64,000 nt of DNA from Aquibacillus rhizosphaerae. Its GTDB lineage: Bacteria > Bacillota > Bacilli > Bacillales > Amphibacillaceae. How positions within the stretch are numbered: the first letter of the stretch is position 1; the number at the start of each line of letters is the position of its first letter. Both the position numbers and the translations under genes were made by a program. The DNA is taken from the NCBI RefSeq assembly GCF_030282825.1, contig NZ_JASTZU010000041.1:62001-126000 (forward strand), given 5' to 3'. The notes under the pieces are model-generated. The model was given only the letters and a program-made list of their open reading frames with translations, was not told where the DNA came from and ran no database searches. Shown here piece after piece: positions 37,900 through 47,355 of this stretch.

Positions 37900-38844
37900 T
37901 TATTTTTTAGCTTTTATTTTAGGTAAGATTTTGTGTTTTTCTACCTTAGATTTTAAATCCCACGATAATTTACTATCCGTTTCATATCCCTCAATAAATC
38001 TAATTACCTCTTTTGTTATAGGCGTTGGTGTTGAAGCGCCAGCTGTAATAGCAACTTTGCTAACACCTTCTAACCACTCAAGTTTTATTTCTGATACATC
38101 AGCAATACGATAAGCTGTTGTTCCGGCATGTTCCTCGGATACTTGAGCTAATCGGTTAGAGTTATTACTCCTAGGATCACCAACTACTAGAGTTAAATCA
38201 GCATCTTTTGCCTGTTCTGAAACAGCCTCTTGTCGCACTTGAGTAGCCATACAAATTTCCTGAATTAATTCAGTTTGTGGATATTTTTCCTTTACACTTT
38301 GCATGACGTCATAAACGTCCCATTGACTCATGGTAGTTTGATTTGTAACAATGATTTTTTCAGATGTTAAATCAAGTTTATTTACATCTTCCTCGGTTTC
38401 AATTAGGTGGACATGACCAGGAGCTACACCAACTGCACCTTCAGGTTCAGGATGGCCCTTTTTTCCAATATAAACAACTTCATATTTTTCGGCTACCTTA
38501 TCTCGAATAAGGTCATGTGTTCGAGTTACATCTGGACATGTCGCGTCTAGCACAGTTAAACCTTTGCCCTCCGCGCGTTTTTTGACTTCAGGTGACACAC
38601 CATGAGCTGTAAAAATCACAGTCCCCTCATCAATACCTTCTAGTAATTCCGCTCGGTTTTTACCGTCCAACGTGATAACACCTTCATTTTCAAAAGCTTC
38701 CGTAACGTGTGCATTATGAACAATCATTCCGAGAATATATATAGGACGGGGTAGATTTGGATCTCTTACTGCATTTTGGGCAATCACCATTGCATCTACT
38801 ACTCCGTAACAATAACCACGTGGAGCGATTTTGATTACTTCCAT
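37900..38844 (-). CDS. ispH: 4-hydroxy-3-methylbut-2-enyl diphosphate reductase
   Basis: IspH is the iron-sulfur enzyme of the last MEP-pathway step, making IPP and DMAPP. The 314-residue product has conserved cysteines in PRGYCYGV, in [14 protein letters not shown] and in [10 protein letters not shown], plus FTAHGVSP and [10 protein letters not shown]. It is on the minus strand, and AGAGGGGGAG lies upstream of the ATG. The stop is at the edge of a dispersed repeat. The partner gene ispG is also in this window at 45.6-46.7 kb. Confidence 0.96.
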   Translation of the reverse strand: MEVIKIAPRGYCYGVVDAMVIAQNAVRDPNLPRPIYILGMIVHNAHVTEAFENEGVITLDGKNRAELLEGIDEGTVIFTAHGVSPEVKKRAEGKGLTVLDATCPDVTRTHDLIRDKVAEKYEVVYIGKKGHPEPEGAVGVAPGHVHLIETEEDVNKLDLTSEKIIVTNQTTMSQWDVYDVMQSVKEKYPQTELIQEICMATQVRQEAVSEQAKDADLTLVVGDPRSNNSNRLAQVSEEHAGTTAYRIADVSEIKLEWLEGVSKVAITAGASTPTPITKEVIRFIEGYETDSKLSWDLKSKVEKHKILPKIKAKK

Positions 38845-39071
38845 TCTTACTCCCCCTCTTTTAGTTATAATTTTTTAGCTTTTAGGGCATTAGTTTTATT
38901 ATAAAGGTAAAACTAAAAGTTGACAAAGATAATCTAATTAAATATTGATAATTCTAGTCAAATTCAATAATACTTTAGAATGTAAATTATAAATCAGTGT
39001 GCAATTTTGTATTATCTAACCTATAATAGGAAAGGTAGTAACCAATGATTTGAAATAAAAGGAGTATTTTC

Positions 39072-40385
39072 ATGAATAACCATCAATTTAAACAGTATTC
39101 TCTTCAACCAATTGTAAATGAAGTGATTGATAAATTAGGCTTTAATGAGCCAACACCAATCCAACAGAAAGTAATTCCTGCATTATTAAGAGGGGAAAGT
39201 GTTATTGGCCAGTCTCATACCGGTTCTGGTAAAACACATGCATTTTTATTGCCGCTAATCAGTCAATTAGATGAAGATAAGAAAGAAGTTCAATTTGTAA
39301 TTACTTCTCCTACTCGAGAGTTAGCAACCCAAATATATGATGAAGTTAAGAAAATAATTACTTATGCTCAGAAAGAAAATCAGTGGACAGCAAAATTATT
39401 CATTGGTGGTACCGATAAGAAAAGAACGATTGAAAAGCTAAAGGATCAGCCTCAGATTGTTGTCGGAACCCCAGGAAGAATCTTTGACCTTATTGAAGAA
39501 GGGGCGTTAGACATTTATTCTGCCAAATCTTTTGTAATAGACGAAGCAGATTTAATGTTAGATTTAGGTTTTATTAAAGAAGTTGACCAAATATTGGTCC
39601 GCGCAAATGCTGATATACAACTTATGGTGTTTTCTGCAACAATACCGGAACGCTTACAACCATTTTTGAAAAAATATTTACAAAATCCTTCCTATTTTAA
39701 TATGGAGGATCGCTTATCACCTGAAACGATGGAACATCGATTAGTACCACTTCGGCATGGACAAGTTTCCGAGTTAATTTATAAAATTTCAAAAACTATC
39801 CAGCCATATCTTGCAATCATATTTACAAATGGAAAAGAATTGGCAAATGATTTAGCTAAAGAATTAACGGAAAAAGGCTTGGAAGTAGGTTTAATTCATG
39901 GTGGTTTAACGCCTAGAGAAAGAAAAAGAGTATTAAAAGATATTCAAGGATTACGTTACCAATATATTGTGGCAACAGATCTCGCTGCCCGAGGAATAGA
40001 TATTAAGGGTGTTAGTCATGTAATTAATGCTCAGATGCCTAAGGAAGAAGAATTCTATATTCACCGTGTTGGTAGAACTGCACGTGCAGGTTTAGAGGGT
40101 ACAGCAATTAATATTTATACGGATAATGATATACAATTGGTGCAAAAGTTAGAAAAGAAAGGACTAACTTTTGAAAGTTACGATATAGTAAATGGTGAAT
40201 GGAAAGAAACAAAAGCTTGGAATGAGCGCGCGAAGCGGAAGCAACAATCAAATGAACTAGATAAGCAAGCGTGGAGAAAAGTGAAAAAACCTAAAAAGGT
40301 TAAACCAGGTTACAAAAAGAAGATGAAATATCAACAAGAAAGAGCTAAAAATAAATTAAACAGAAACAATAGATCCAAAAAATAA
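39072..40385 (+). CDS. cshB: DEAD-box RNA helicase CshB-like
   Basis: This is a DEAD-box helicase probably acting in ribosome assembly, cold adaptation or mRNA turnover. The 437-residue product has the Q motif, motif I SHTGSGKT and PTRELA. TPGRI, DEAD, SAT, TDLAARGID and HRVGRTAR follow in order. A basic C-terminal tail (KKPKKVKPGYKKKMKYQQERAK) should bind RNA. Between ispH and nfo it takes the position of B. subtilis cshB (yqfR). Ribosome site AAAGGAG. Role is inferred from the family. Confidence 0.93.
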   Translation: MNNHQFKQYSLQPIVNEVIDKLGFNEPTPIQQKVIPALLRGESVIGQSHTGSGKTHAFLLPLISQLDEDKKEVQFVITSPTRELATQIYDEVKKIITYAQKENQWTAKLFIGGTDKKRTIEKLKDQPQIVVGTPGRIFDLIEEGALDIYSAKSFVIDEADLMLDLGFIKEVDQILVRANADIQLMVFSATIPERLQPFLKKYLQNPSYFNMEDRLSPETMEHRLVPLRHGQVSELIYKISKTIQPYLAIIFTNGKELANDLAKELTEKGLEVGLIHGGLTPRERKRVLKDIQGLRYQYIVATDLAARGIDIKGVSHVINAQMPKEEEFYIHRVGRTARAGLEGTAINIYTDNDIQLVQKLEKKGLTFESYDIVNGEWKETKAWNERAKRKQQSNELDKQAWRKVKKPKKVKPGYKKKMKYQQERAKNKLNRNNRSKK

Positions 40386-40447
40386 TATTTTGTGATAAAA
40401 TCACTTTTAAAAGTTAGTAGATTATAAATACAAAGAGAGAGGTGCAA

Positions 40448-41341
40448 GTGTTGAAAATAGGATCACATGTGTCGATGAGTGGGAAAAAAATGTTGTTAGG
40501 ATCAAGTGAAGAAGCAGCATCATATGGTGCTACAACGTTTATGATATACACAGGAGCGCCACAAAATACCAGAAGACGTCCAATAGAAGAATTAAATATT
40601 GAAGCTGGTACTGAACATATGAGAGCGAATAATATGCTTGATATTGTTGTACATGCTCCATATATAATTAACTTGGGAAATACAACTAAAAAAGAGACAT
40701 TTGAATTAGGAGTCAATTTTTTACGCAATGAAATAGAGCGTACAGAAGCACTTGGCGCAAAACAAATTGTTCTTCATCCAGGCGCACATGTTGGTGAAGG
40801 TGCTGATAAAGGAATCGCAAAAATTACAGAAGGTTTGAATGAAGTGCTTTATTCTGGGCAAGATGTTCAAATTGCTTTAGAAACGATGGCTGGTAAAGGC
40901 ACTGAAATAGGAAGGTCATTCGAGGAATTAGCAAGAATTATTGAAGGTGTTAAATATAATGAAAAACTTTCAATATGTTTAGACACATGTCATATTCATG
41001 ATGCAGGATATGATCTTGTTAACGATTTTGATGGTGTATTAGAAGAATTCGATCGTGTGATTGGAATTGACAGATTAAAGGTTATTCATGTAAATGATAG
41101 TAAAAATGAACGAGGTGCTGGAAAGGATAGGCATGAAAATATTGGGTTTGGTCATATCGGTTATGATGCGTTACGCTATGTTGTACACCATCCCCAATTA
41201 AAAGATTTACCTAAGATTTTGGAAACGCCATATGTAGGTGAAGATAAGAAAAATAAAAAACCTCCATACAAATTTGAAATTGAGATGTTAAAAGAAACTG
41301 AATTTATTTCAAATCTTAAAGATAAAATTTCAGCCCAATAA
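40448..41341 (+). CDS. nfo: Endonuclease IV, AP endonuclease Nfo
   Basis: Nfo cleaves 5' of abasic sites in base-excision repair. The 297-residue TIM barrel has [14 protein letters not shown], the metal ligands in [37 protein letters not shown] and [11 protein letters not shown], and [13 protein letters not shown] 40448 gives a start like B. subtilis (MLRIGSH); TTG 40451 and GTG 40442 are other options given GAGAGGTG at 40437-40444. A terminator with a long T-run follows, and a group II intron begins there. Confidence 0.95.
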   Translation: MLKIGSHVSMSGKKMLLGSSEEAASYGATTFMIYTGAPQNTRRRPIEELNIEAGTEHMRANNMLDIVVHAPYIINLGNTTKKETFELGVNFLRNEIERTEALGAKQIVLHPGAHVGEGADKGIAKITEGLNEVLYSGQDVQIALETMAGKGTEIGRSFEELARIIEGVKYNEKLSICLDTCHIHDAGYDLVNDFDGVLEEFDRVIGIDRLKVIHVNDSKNERGAGKDRHENIGFGHIGYDALRYVVHHPQLKDLPKILETPYVGEDKKNKKPPYKFEIEMLKETEFISNLKDKISAQ

Positions 41342-41347
41342 AAATAG

Positions 41348-41381
41348 ACTCATGAGCATTATTCTGCTTATGAGTTTTTTT
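41348..41381 (+). terminator. nfo terminator, target of the intron
   Basis: ACTCATGAGC (41348-41357) and GCTTATGAGT (41366-41375) form a stem with one G-T pair, followed by seven T residues up to the intron. This type of site is the known preference of class IIC introns. Confidence 0.85.
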
Positions 41382-41870
41382 GTTCGCCCAGCATGGGCGA
41401 ACTCTAACGGGTGAAAGTCCCAAGTACGACCTAGTAGCGGTAAGTACATAGCTGAAAGCAAGGGTGTCCATGGTGACGTGGAATCTGAAGGAAGCTCGAT
41501 GCAAACCTCTGGTCTGACGAACAGAAACCATATAGGAGGCAACGTATGAGGATAAGACTGCAAAAGAAGTTAAAGTCCTATAGCTACTTTATCATACGGT
41601 GTATATGTGGCAGATAGATGGAGGGAAAGAGTTCGCACCTTAACTGGGGAGGTCTCACTGGTCTGTGACAAAATCTTGTAGTGATACAAGACTGGATAGT
41701 GAGAAGTCAGCCGAAGCCGTAGTAGTGAAGATATCTCATGAAAGTGAGAAGGAGCAAAGGGCTGAACAATTTTATCGTTATAGAAAATCCAATTGGGAGA
41801 GGAAAAAGACCACTGGCATAAACGCGGAAAAGTGGATACCTACCTACGAGAAGGAAAGGAAATAACAAAC

Positions 41871-43154
41871 ATGTACGAAAGAAAACTAATCGACAAAATA
41901 CTGGACAATGATAATCTTAACCAAGCATTCAAACAAGTGAAAAGAAATAAGGGTGCTGCCGGATTCGATGGAATGAGTATAGAAGATTTAGATGGACATC
42001 TATTGAAAAACAAGGATGAAATTATCCGTCAAATCCGACAAAGAAAATACCAACCTCAGCCGGTTTTAAGGGTGGAAATTCCTAAACCAAACGGCGGAAC
42101 GCGACTTCTGGGAATCCCTACTGTAACGGATAGGTTAATTCAACAAGCGATTACCCAAGTTCTTACCCCTATGTTTGATAACCAATTCAGTGAAAACAGT
42201 TATGGATTCCGACCAAGGCGATATGCGGAAATGGCAATTCTGAAGGCACTTGATTTTATGAATGATGGTTACGATTGGATTGTGGATATTGACCTGGAAC
42301 GTTTCTTTGATACGGTACATCACGATAGGCTTATGAACCTAGTATCAAGAACCGTGAATGATGGTGATGTCATCTCCCTCATTCGGAAGTTCTTAGAGAG
42401 TGGCGTACAGATTGATGAGGAATTTAAAGAAACAGTGATAGGTACGCCGCAAGGTGGGAACTTATCGCCGCTTCTTAGTAATATCATGCTTAACGAACTA
42501 GACAAGGAATTAGAGTCTCGTGGGCTTCACTTCGTAAGGTATGCAGATGATTGTATCATCATGGTTAAAAGTGAAATGTCAGCGAAACGAGTAATGAGGT
42601 CAGCCACAAAATTCATTGAAGAAAAACTAGGATTGATTGTCAATGCCAAGAAATCAAAAGTGATAAGACCCAATGACCCGGATATGAAATTTCTAGGGTT
42701 TGGCTTCTTTAAAGATTATCAAGCTGAACTATATAAAGCGAAACCGCACCAAAAATCAGTTGAAAATTTCAAGTATAAACTGAAACAACTGTCTAGAAAG
42801 AACTGGGGAGTTGATACGAAGTATCAAGTGGAGCGAATTAACCAGTTAATAAGAGGCTGGGTCAACTACTTCAGGATTGGCGATATGAAAACACTGCTTG
42901 GAAAAATAGACTCCCATACAAGATTTCGATTGAGAATGTGCGTTTGGAAAAAGTGGAAAACAGCTAAGAATCGTCGAAAGAATCTAATCAAACTGGGAAT
43001 GAATAAATCCAATGCCTACAAATATAGTCACACAAGTAAAGGGGCTGCTCGCACGGCATACTCGTGGGTACTTACCACGACAATAACAAACAAGAGATTA
43101 GCCAAATTCGGGCTAATCTCTTGTAAACAACATTACAGTAAAGTACATGTTTAG
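41871..43154 (+). CDS. ltrA: Group II intron reverse transcriptase/maturase
   Basis: The intron-encoded protein promotes splicing and retrohoming. The 427-residue product has RT domains 0-7 (IPKPNGGTRLLGIPTVTDRL, SYGFRPRR, DIDLERFFDTVHHDRL, GTPQGGNLSPLLSNIMLNEL) with catalytic YADD at 224-227. A maturase/GIIM domain follows (INQLIRGWVNYFRIGDM). No C-terminal HNH endonuclease is seen, as in class C proteins. AAGGAAAGG precedes ATG 41871; frames reaching further upstream are intron RNA domain sequence. It appears intact. Confidence 0.93.
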   Translation: MYERKLIDKILDNDNLNQAFKQVKRNKGAAGFDGMSIEDLDGHLLKNKDEIIRQIRQRKYQPQPVLRVEIPKPNGGTRLLGIPTVTDRLIQQAITQVLTPMFDNQFSENSYGFRPRRYAEMAILKALDFMNDGYDWIVDIDLERFFDTVHHDRLMNLVSRTVNDGDVISLIRKFLESGVQIDEEFKETVIGTPQGGNLSPLLSNIMLNELDKELESRGLHFVRYADDCIIMVKSEMSAKRVMRSATKFIEEKLGLIVNAKKSKVIRPNDPDMKFLGFGFFKDYQAELYKAKPHQKSVENFKYKLKQLSRKNWGVDTKYQVERINQLIRGWVNYFRIGDMKTLLGKIDSHTRFRLRMCVWKKWKTAKNRRKNLIKLGMNKSNAYKYSHTSKGAARTAYSWVLTTTITNKRLAKFGLISCKQHYSKVHV

Positions 43155-43163
43155 TATAAAGTT

Positions 43164-43241
43164 GAACCGCCGTATACGGATCCGTACGTACGGTGGTGTG
43201 AGAGGTCGGATAATCAACTAATGATTATCCTCCTACTCGAT
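43164..43241 (+). other. Group II intron domains V and VI
   Basis: Domain V has the paired ACCGCCGTA / TACGGTGGT arms (43166-43199). Domain VI is the stem GGATAATCA / TGATTATCC (43208-43230) with loop ACTAA. Splicing at the 3' end is expected after the AT at 43240-43241. Confidence 0.7.
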
Positions 43242-43284
43242 GTTTCTTTTGTAAGTGTTGTTGATTTTTAATCGCACTTGATAG

Positions 43285-43633
43285 AAAGTTTGCACTAACT
43301 CTAACGTGATATATTTTCTTTTCAAGAGTTAGGCACTGCGGAAGTTCACTACGCTTTTCACGGGCTTGCACTGAGCCTCCTCAATCGCAAGAACGCTTCC
43401 TTGAAAAAGAACAACGCTTTTTCTGCGTGTACGGGAACAGCAAATGTTTTAGATGGATGTGGCAAGTAATCGCAGTCCCACTAGCTGAAGGTCCACTCAG
43501 AAGCGACCTTTCCTGAGTTAGCTGAAGCCGCGCCCGAGGAAAGCGAAGTATTCTGACAAAACGGAATACCACTTAAGCATGATTACATTGTAAAATAACT
43601 TTTGCGAAATTTTAAATAGTTAGTGCAAACTTT
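43285..43633. repeat. MITE-like element with 16-bp inverted ends
   Basis: AAAGTTTGCACTAACT (43285-43300) and AGTTAGTGCAAACTTT (43618-43633) are perfect 16-bp terminal inverted repeats around 349 bp with no transposase. The interior has GC-richer blocks such as GCTTCCTTGAAAAAGAAC. A degraded copy is at 13.0-13.4 kb and an end-only remnant at 60.4 kb. No clear target duplication is seen. Together with the intron it fills 41.38-43.65 kb. Confidence 0.75.
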
Positions 43634-43659
43634 ATATACATTTAGTCAGACACAGACAT

Positions 43660-43944
43660 TTATTTAAACCAAGACTCAACACCATATTCTTTTATTAGCT
43701 TACTGAATAGGCGCTGTGTTTTTTGTGCGGTTTTAATATCTGTTAATTGTGCTAGTTTCTTAAACATTTGTAGTCGGTCTTTTTCTTCAAAAGGATCCAG
43801 CTGTGTTTTACCTAGATACGAAGTAATCTGCTGCGCTTGCTTTTTAGTAAGTGGAATCTCATATTGTTTACTATAATTAAGTAACTCATCCACACTAATC
43901 TTTTTTAATTTTTTTACAGCCATCTGTTGCATAAAGCTATTCAT
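43660..43944 (-). CDS. yqfT: YqfT family protein (DUF2624)
   Basis: This is a 94-residue, mostly helical, basic protein. It reads VKKLKKISVDELLNYSKQYE, then PLTKKQAQQI and EKDRLQMFKKLAQLTD, matching the DUF2624 pattern of YqfT. No function is known. In B. subtilis yqfT follows nfo; here the same order holds, except that it is inverted and separated by the intron and repeat. AAGGAG lies upstream of the ATG at 43944. The 43945-44170 gap after it shows no supported gene. Confidence 0.85.
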   Translation of the reverse strand: MNSFMQQMAVKKLKKISVDELLNYSKQYEIPLTKKQAQQITSYLGKTQLDPFEEKDRLQMFKKLAQLTDIKTAQKTQRLFSKLIKEYGVESWFK

Positions 43945-44170
43945 ATTTAGCCAAACTCCTTATTTGTTTTTAAATTATACATATTAGGGTACATAGTGAG
44001 TAAACGAGAATTAAAAGTTGTTAATAGTGATATATTCTATGCATGAACAAAAGGAATGTTGACATTTTGGAGGAGTGTTTCATTTGCAATAATTTCTTTA
44101 GTTGGTTAGTATGTTTTGCTGAAGGTCGCATAGACATATGTAGTGCTTTTCAAAATAAGGAGTGGGTAAT

Positions 44171-44881
44171 ATGATTAGTATTCTAAAAAAAGGTACCATT
44201 GCTTTTTTATTAGTAAGTACAATTTATTTATATTATTGGTTTGATGAACATCAAACTGAAATAACGTCGTTAGAAAAGGAAAACAACCAATTAGAATCCG
44301 AAAACACACAGTTACTAGCACAAGCAACTTATATGGATTCTAAATCGGAGAATGATAATGAACAGTTAGAAAATGGCTATGACGTATGGCCAAAATTAGA
44401 AGAAACAGCTAACGGTATGGTGGAGGAAAGTGATGGAGCATTTAAAAAATCCTGGGCGCTATATCTTGTTAAAGAATCACAAAATTATGATATAGATCCG
44501 TTTATTGTTTATGAGTTACTAAAGGTTGAAACCGGGGCTAAATTTGATCCGGAATTAGTTGGACCTGAAACAGCATACGGACAAGCATATGGGATGGCTC
44601 AATTCATGAAAAACACCGCCCCTTGGATTGCAGATATGGCGGATCTTCCATATGAGGATGAATTATTGTTTGATCCGTATTATTCCATTCAGTTATCTCT
44701 TGTCTATTTAGATTTCTTGCATAACCAATATGATAATTGGGATGAGGCTCTAACAGCTTATCATCGAGGCATGCAAGGAATGGAGCAATATAAAGAGGAT
44801 AATGGGCATGCTAAAAGTAATTATGCAATACGAATACAGACAAATGCGGAAGACCATCAGACTATTGCTCTTGCGAAATAG
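44171..44881 (+). CDS. Membrane-anchored lytic transglycosylase
   Basis: The product (236 residues) has an N-terminal membrane helix (residues 7-24) and a coiled coil (about 28-55, ITSLEKENNQLESENTQL). A soluble lytic transglycosylase domain follows, with catalytic E120 in LLKVETGAKFDPELVG and GMAQFM at 141-146, then TAYHRGMQGM. It should cleave peptidoglycan between MurNAc and GlcNAc outside the membrane. ATG 44171 has AAGGAG 8 nt upstream. It is monocistronic with its own terminator, at a place where B. subtilis has yqfU and zur. Confidence 0.9.
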   Translation: MISILKKGTIAFLLVSTIYLYYWFDEHQTEITSLEKENNQLESENTQLLAQATYMDSKSENDNEQLENGYDVWPKLEETANGMVEESDGAFKKSWALYLVKESQNYDIDPFIVYELLKVETGAKFDPELVGPETAYGQAYGMAQFMKNTAPWIADMADLPYEDELLFDPYYSIQLSLVYLDFLHNQYDNWDEALTAYHRGMQGMEQYKEDNGHAKSNYAIRIQTNAEDHQTIALAK

Positions 44882-44890
44882 AAAGAATTT

Positions 44891-44926
44891 AAGGATTACA
44901 GGATTCATTACTGTAATCCTTTTTTA
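44891..44926 (+). terminator. Terminator of the lytic transglycosylase gene
   Basis: AAGGATTACAG (44891-44901) and CTGTAATCCTT (44911-44921) form a perfect 11-bp stem with a T-run. Confidence 0.93.
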
Positions 44927-44933
44927 TAAAATA

Positions 44934-45003
44934 GGAGATGTGTAGCCAACGCTTACCATGCCCGAGGTCTTAAACTTGTCGAGGGTAAGCAAAGCGCTTT
45001 TTC
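44934..45003. repeat. Short copy of the long-hairpin repeat, copy C
   Basis: GAGATGTGTAGCCAACGCTTACC lies at its left and GGGTAAGCAAAGCGCTTTTTC at its right, with a GAGGTCTTAAACTTGTCGA core. The arms GCTTACC/GGTAAGC are exact complements. It is an internally deleted version of the copies at 37.8 and 50.0 kb. The rest of the gap to 45145 shows no gene. Confidence 0.6.
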
Positions 45004-45145
45004 TTTTTACTAAGTTGCTTTTAAGTTAGTGCTAGTTCTTTTTAGAAAAAATATTTCCTTATTTAGTGAAAAGTTCCTCGTAATAAATTCGAGTAAGTCC
45101 ATAGACTATAAAGGCACCTCGAGATAAGAAAGTGAGGGTTTATAA

Positions 45146-45595
45146 ATGGACGAATCGAATCGTAACCGAGAGAACGAGGAAGTCGAACAAGCCCCGAAAT
45201 TTGGGGAAGAAGAGCCTGATGTCATTAGTGCAAGGCAACAAGGGGCACAAGACCGCCCTCCTGTTGTAGAAGACGAAGAGCTTTATTCCCTAGACGAAGC
45301 ATATAAGAGGGATGAGGAAATAGCGCAAGAGTTAACCGCAAATGAGTTTAACCGACCAATAAAATCAGCAGAAAAAGAAACGGAAATGAAATCGGAAGTA
45401 AAAACCGGTTTTGGATGGCTTGCTTTAGTTTTAGCAGCATTGTCATTTTTTGTGATGCCTATTGTATTAGGAGCTGCTGGGATTATTTTTGGTTTTATTG
45501 CAAAAGGTCGAGGTGCAGATACGCTGGGTAACACAGCTATTATTGCGGGTGCTATTTCAATAGTTATTACACTATTTATTGCTCCCTTCGTATAA
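45146..45595 (+). CDS. yqfX: YqfX-like membrane protein
   Basis: The 149-residue product has a long acidic, hydrophilic N-terminal part (about 90 residues) and then two membrane helices separated by a Gly-rich turn (VLAALSFFVMPIVLGAAGII, then GFIAKGRGADTLGNTAIIAG). This layout and the position just before ispG match YqfX of B. subtilis. The Gly-rich helix pair resembles small DUF4190-like membrane modules. Function unknown. It is convergent with ispG and shares a terminator. Confidence 0.8.
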   Translation: MDESNRNRENEEVEQAPKFGEEEPDVISARQQGAQDRPPVVEDEELYSLDEAYKRDEEIAQELTANEFNRPIKSAEKETEMKSEVKTGFGWLALVLAALSFFVMPIVLGAAGIIFGFIAKGRGADTLGNTAIIAGAISIVITLFIAPFV

Positions 45596-45597
45596 TG

Positions 45598-45629
45598 AAA
45601 AAAGCTGGCTCATATGAGCCAGCTTTTTT
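45598..45629. terminator. Bidirectional terminator yqfX/ispG
   Basis: A fully symmetric 32-bp palindrome, with A6 on the left, a GCTGGCTCAT/ATGAGCCAGC stem and T6 on the right. It serves both convergent genes and overlaps the ispG stop codon. Confidence 0.93.
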
Positions 45630-46734
45630 ATAATTGTTCTTCTTTTTCTAATGCTTGCTTTGCCAAAAACTCTTCAGCAATTTTATCTACTTCTTTTTTT
45701 AATTCTTCTACCATGATATCTTCTGGCACTTTTCTAATTATCTCACCGTGTCGGAATAGTAAACCTTCACCTCGTGCACCCGCGATGCCAATATCAGCTT
45801 CTCTTGCTTCACCAGGTCCATTTACAGCACAACCTAGTACTGCAACTTTTATTGGAGCTTTTATCGTTGAGATATAATCTTCAACTTCGTTAGCAATCTT
45901 TATAAGATCAATTTCAATCCGACCACATGTTGGACAAGAAATTAATGTTGCGGCATTGGATGCTAAACCAAATGTTTTCAACAATTCTCTTGCAACTTTC
46001 ACCTCTTCCACAGGGTCTGCACTTAAAGAAATACGCATCGTGTTTCCGATGCCTTTACTCAATATTGCGCCCATTCCAGCAGCACTCTTTATACTTCCAG
46101 CAAATTGGGTGCCTGATTCTGTAATGCCAAGATGTAATGGATAATCGATAACAGCAGCAGCTTTTTCATAAGCTTCAATTGCCAGATGAACATCAGAAGC
46201 CTTAAGAGAGACGATAATATCATAGAAGTCCAAATCTTCAAGTATTTTAATATGGTGAAGAGCACTTTCAATCATTCCATCTGAAGTTGGATAACCATAT
46301 TTCTCTATAATATGTCTTTCCAATGATCCAGCATTTACGCCAATTCTAATTGGTATCCCTTTTTCTTTAGCGGCATTGACTACAGCTTCCACTTTATCTC
46401 TCTTACCTATATTACCAGGGTTGATTCTAATTTTATCAGCGCCGCCTTCAATAGCTTTAAGCGCTAATTTATAATTGAAATGTATGTCAACTACCAAAGG
46501 AATATTAATTTGTTTTTTAATTTCTGCAATAGCATCTGCTGCTCTCTCATCAGGACAGGCCACACGAACTATTTGACAACCTGCTTCCTCAAGTCTGAGT
46601 ATTTCCTTAACGGTTGCTTCTACATCATGTGTCTTTGTTGTAGTCATGGACTGAATAATAACTTCATTTTTGCCACCGACCATAACGTTCCCAACTTTAA
46701 CTGGGCGTGTATTTTTTCTGTGAGTTAAAGTCAT
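45628..46734 (-). CDS. ispG: 4-hydroxy-3-methylbut-2-en-1-yl diphosphate synthase IspG
   Basis: IspG reduces MEcPP to HMBPP in the MEP pathway. The 368-residue product has [30 protein letters not shown], the TIM barrel, and C-terminal [4Fe-4S] cysteines in [14 protein letters not shown] and [24 protein letters not shown] 46734 is chosen because AAAGGAGCG lies 11-16 nt upstream; the frame opens 54 codons earlier but those residues are atypical. Minus strand, convergent with yqfX. Confidence 0.96.
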   Translation of the reverse strand: MTLTHRKNTRPVKVGNVMVGGKNEVIIQSMTTTKTHDVEATVKEILRLEEAGCQIVRVACPDERAADAIAEIKKQINIPLVVDIHFNYKLALKAIEGGADKIRINPGNIGKRDKVEAVVNAAKEKGIPIRIGVNAGSLERHIIEKYGYPTSDGMIESALHHIKILEDLDFYDIIVSLKASDVHLAIEAYEKAAAVIDYPLHLGITESGTQFAGSIKSAAGMGAILSKGIGNTMRISLSADPVEEVKVARELLKTFGLASNAATLISCPTCGRIEIDLIKIANEVEDYISTIKAPIKVAVLGCAVNGPGEAREADIGIAGARGEGLLFRHGEIIRKVPEDIMVEELKKEVDKIAEEFLAKQALEKEEQL

Positions 46735-46846
46735 AAATTTAAATCGCTCCTTTATTTGATTGCGTCGCGAATAGTATTGATAAGTATCATTGTCCATTAT
46801 AATGGCATTACGCCAAAATGAGAAGTAGCAAACGCATAAAAATATA

Positions 46847-47236
46847 TTAATTATTGTATATTGGGAACAGATAAGTTGTATTTGTTTCAATTTCATGGGG
46901 ACTAATACCGGGATTTAATTGTTCAAAGTCAGTTATAATCTGTTCCATTTGTATTGAATCTTTCTCATTGTTTAATGATTCTACAATAGATAAGACTGTA
47001 TCTCCTGGCATAGCTGTATAACTTTTAACTTTAAATCTAACTGTTTCATCTGGCTGGTTGTTATCATTTGATTTTACTTCCTCTGGTTTGGATTCTTTCT
47101 CCACGACCTCCTTAATTTCACTTTCTTCATGGTTGTTCGTATCTTGAATAATTGTCCCAACAGTTAGATCTTTAAATATACTTATTATTAGAAATAACAT
47201 AGTTAATGTAAGGCATGTTTTTTTAAAAAATCCCAT
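46847..47236 (-). CDS. yqfZ: YqfZ-like LysM domain protein
   Basis: The 129-residue product has an N-terminal membrane anchor or signal (residues 5-24, [15 protein letters not shown]) and an acidic linker. A C-terminal LysM-like domain follows ([20 protein letters not shown], then [22 protein letters not shown]), expected to bind peptidoglycan. AGGAGG precedes the ATG at 47236. The location upstream of ispG on the same strand matches yqfZ. It is divergent from the NfeD gene, and the two share a 119-bp spacer holding a SigW-type promoter. Confidence 0.85.
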   Translation of the reverse strand: MGFFKKTCLTLTMLFLIISIFKDLTVGTIIQDTNNHEESEIKEVVEKESKPEEVKSNDNNQPDETVRFKVKSYTAMPGDTVLSIVESLNNEKDSIQMEQIITDFEQLNPGISPHEIETNTTYLFPIYNN

Positions 47237-47294
47237 AAATATTTGCCTCCTTGTCTATACATACTTATTCTACATTTTTATTAAAATCCTTTTT

Positions 47295-47320
47295 TGAAAC
47301 TTATATTGTTTTTAGTCGTA
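47295..47320 (+). promoter_or_regulatory. SigW-type promoter of the second NfeD gene
   Basis: TGAAAC (47295-47300), 16 nt and CGTA (47317-47320) match the SigW consensus exactly, including spacing. The start codon is 36 bp downstream of the -10. Confidence 0.75.
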
Positions 47321-47355
47321 TTTATATTATAGTGGAAGTAAGAGGAGTGATATGG

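Larger units (their letters stand above)
41382..43241 (+). mobile_element. Group IIC intron
   Basis: The 1.86-kb element begins GTTCGCCCAGCATGGGCGAA right after the nfo terminator. It contains typical domain I strings (GGGTGAAAGTCCC, GTGGAATCTGAAGGAAGC) and a maturase/RT frame. It ends with domain V (CCGCCGTATACGG and GTACGGTGGTGTGAG) and domain VI, closing in CTACTCGAT. The strings are like those of the Oceanobacillus iheyensis class IIC intron. The 5' GTTCG differs by one base from the usual GTGYG. Boundaries are inferred from these motifs. Confidence 0.88.

Noticed and set aside
38999-39027. TATAAT before cshB as a full promoter
   Set aside because: The -10 at 39022 is perfect, but no acceptable -35 box lies 16-18 bp upstream.
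41665-41870. Upstream frames before the intron RT
   Set aside because: They are the RNA part of the intron; the RT starts at ATG 41871 with a proper ribosome site.
44041-44150. A 17-codon frame starting MLTFWRSVSFAIISLVG
   Set aside because: Very short, with no homologue I know, and the better ribosome site nearby leads to immediate stops. I see no gene between yqfT and the transglycosylase gene.
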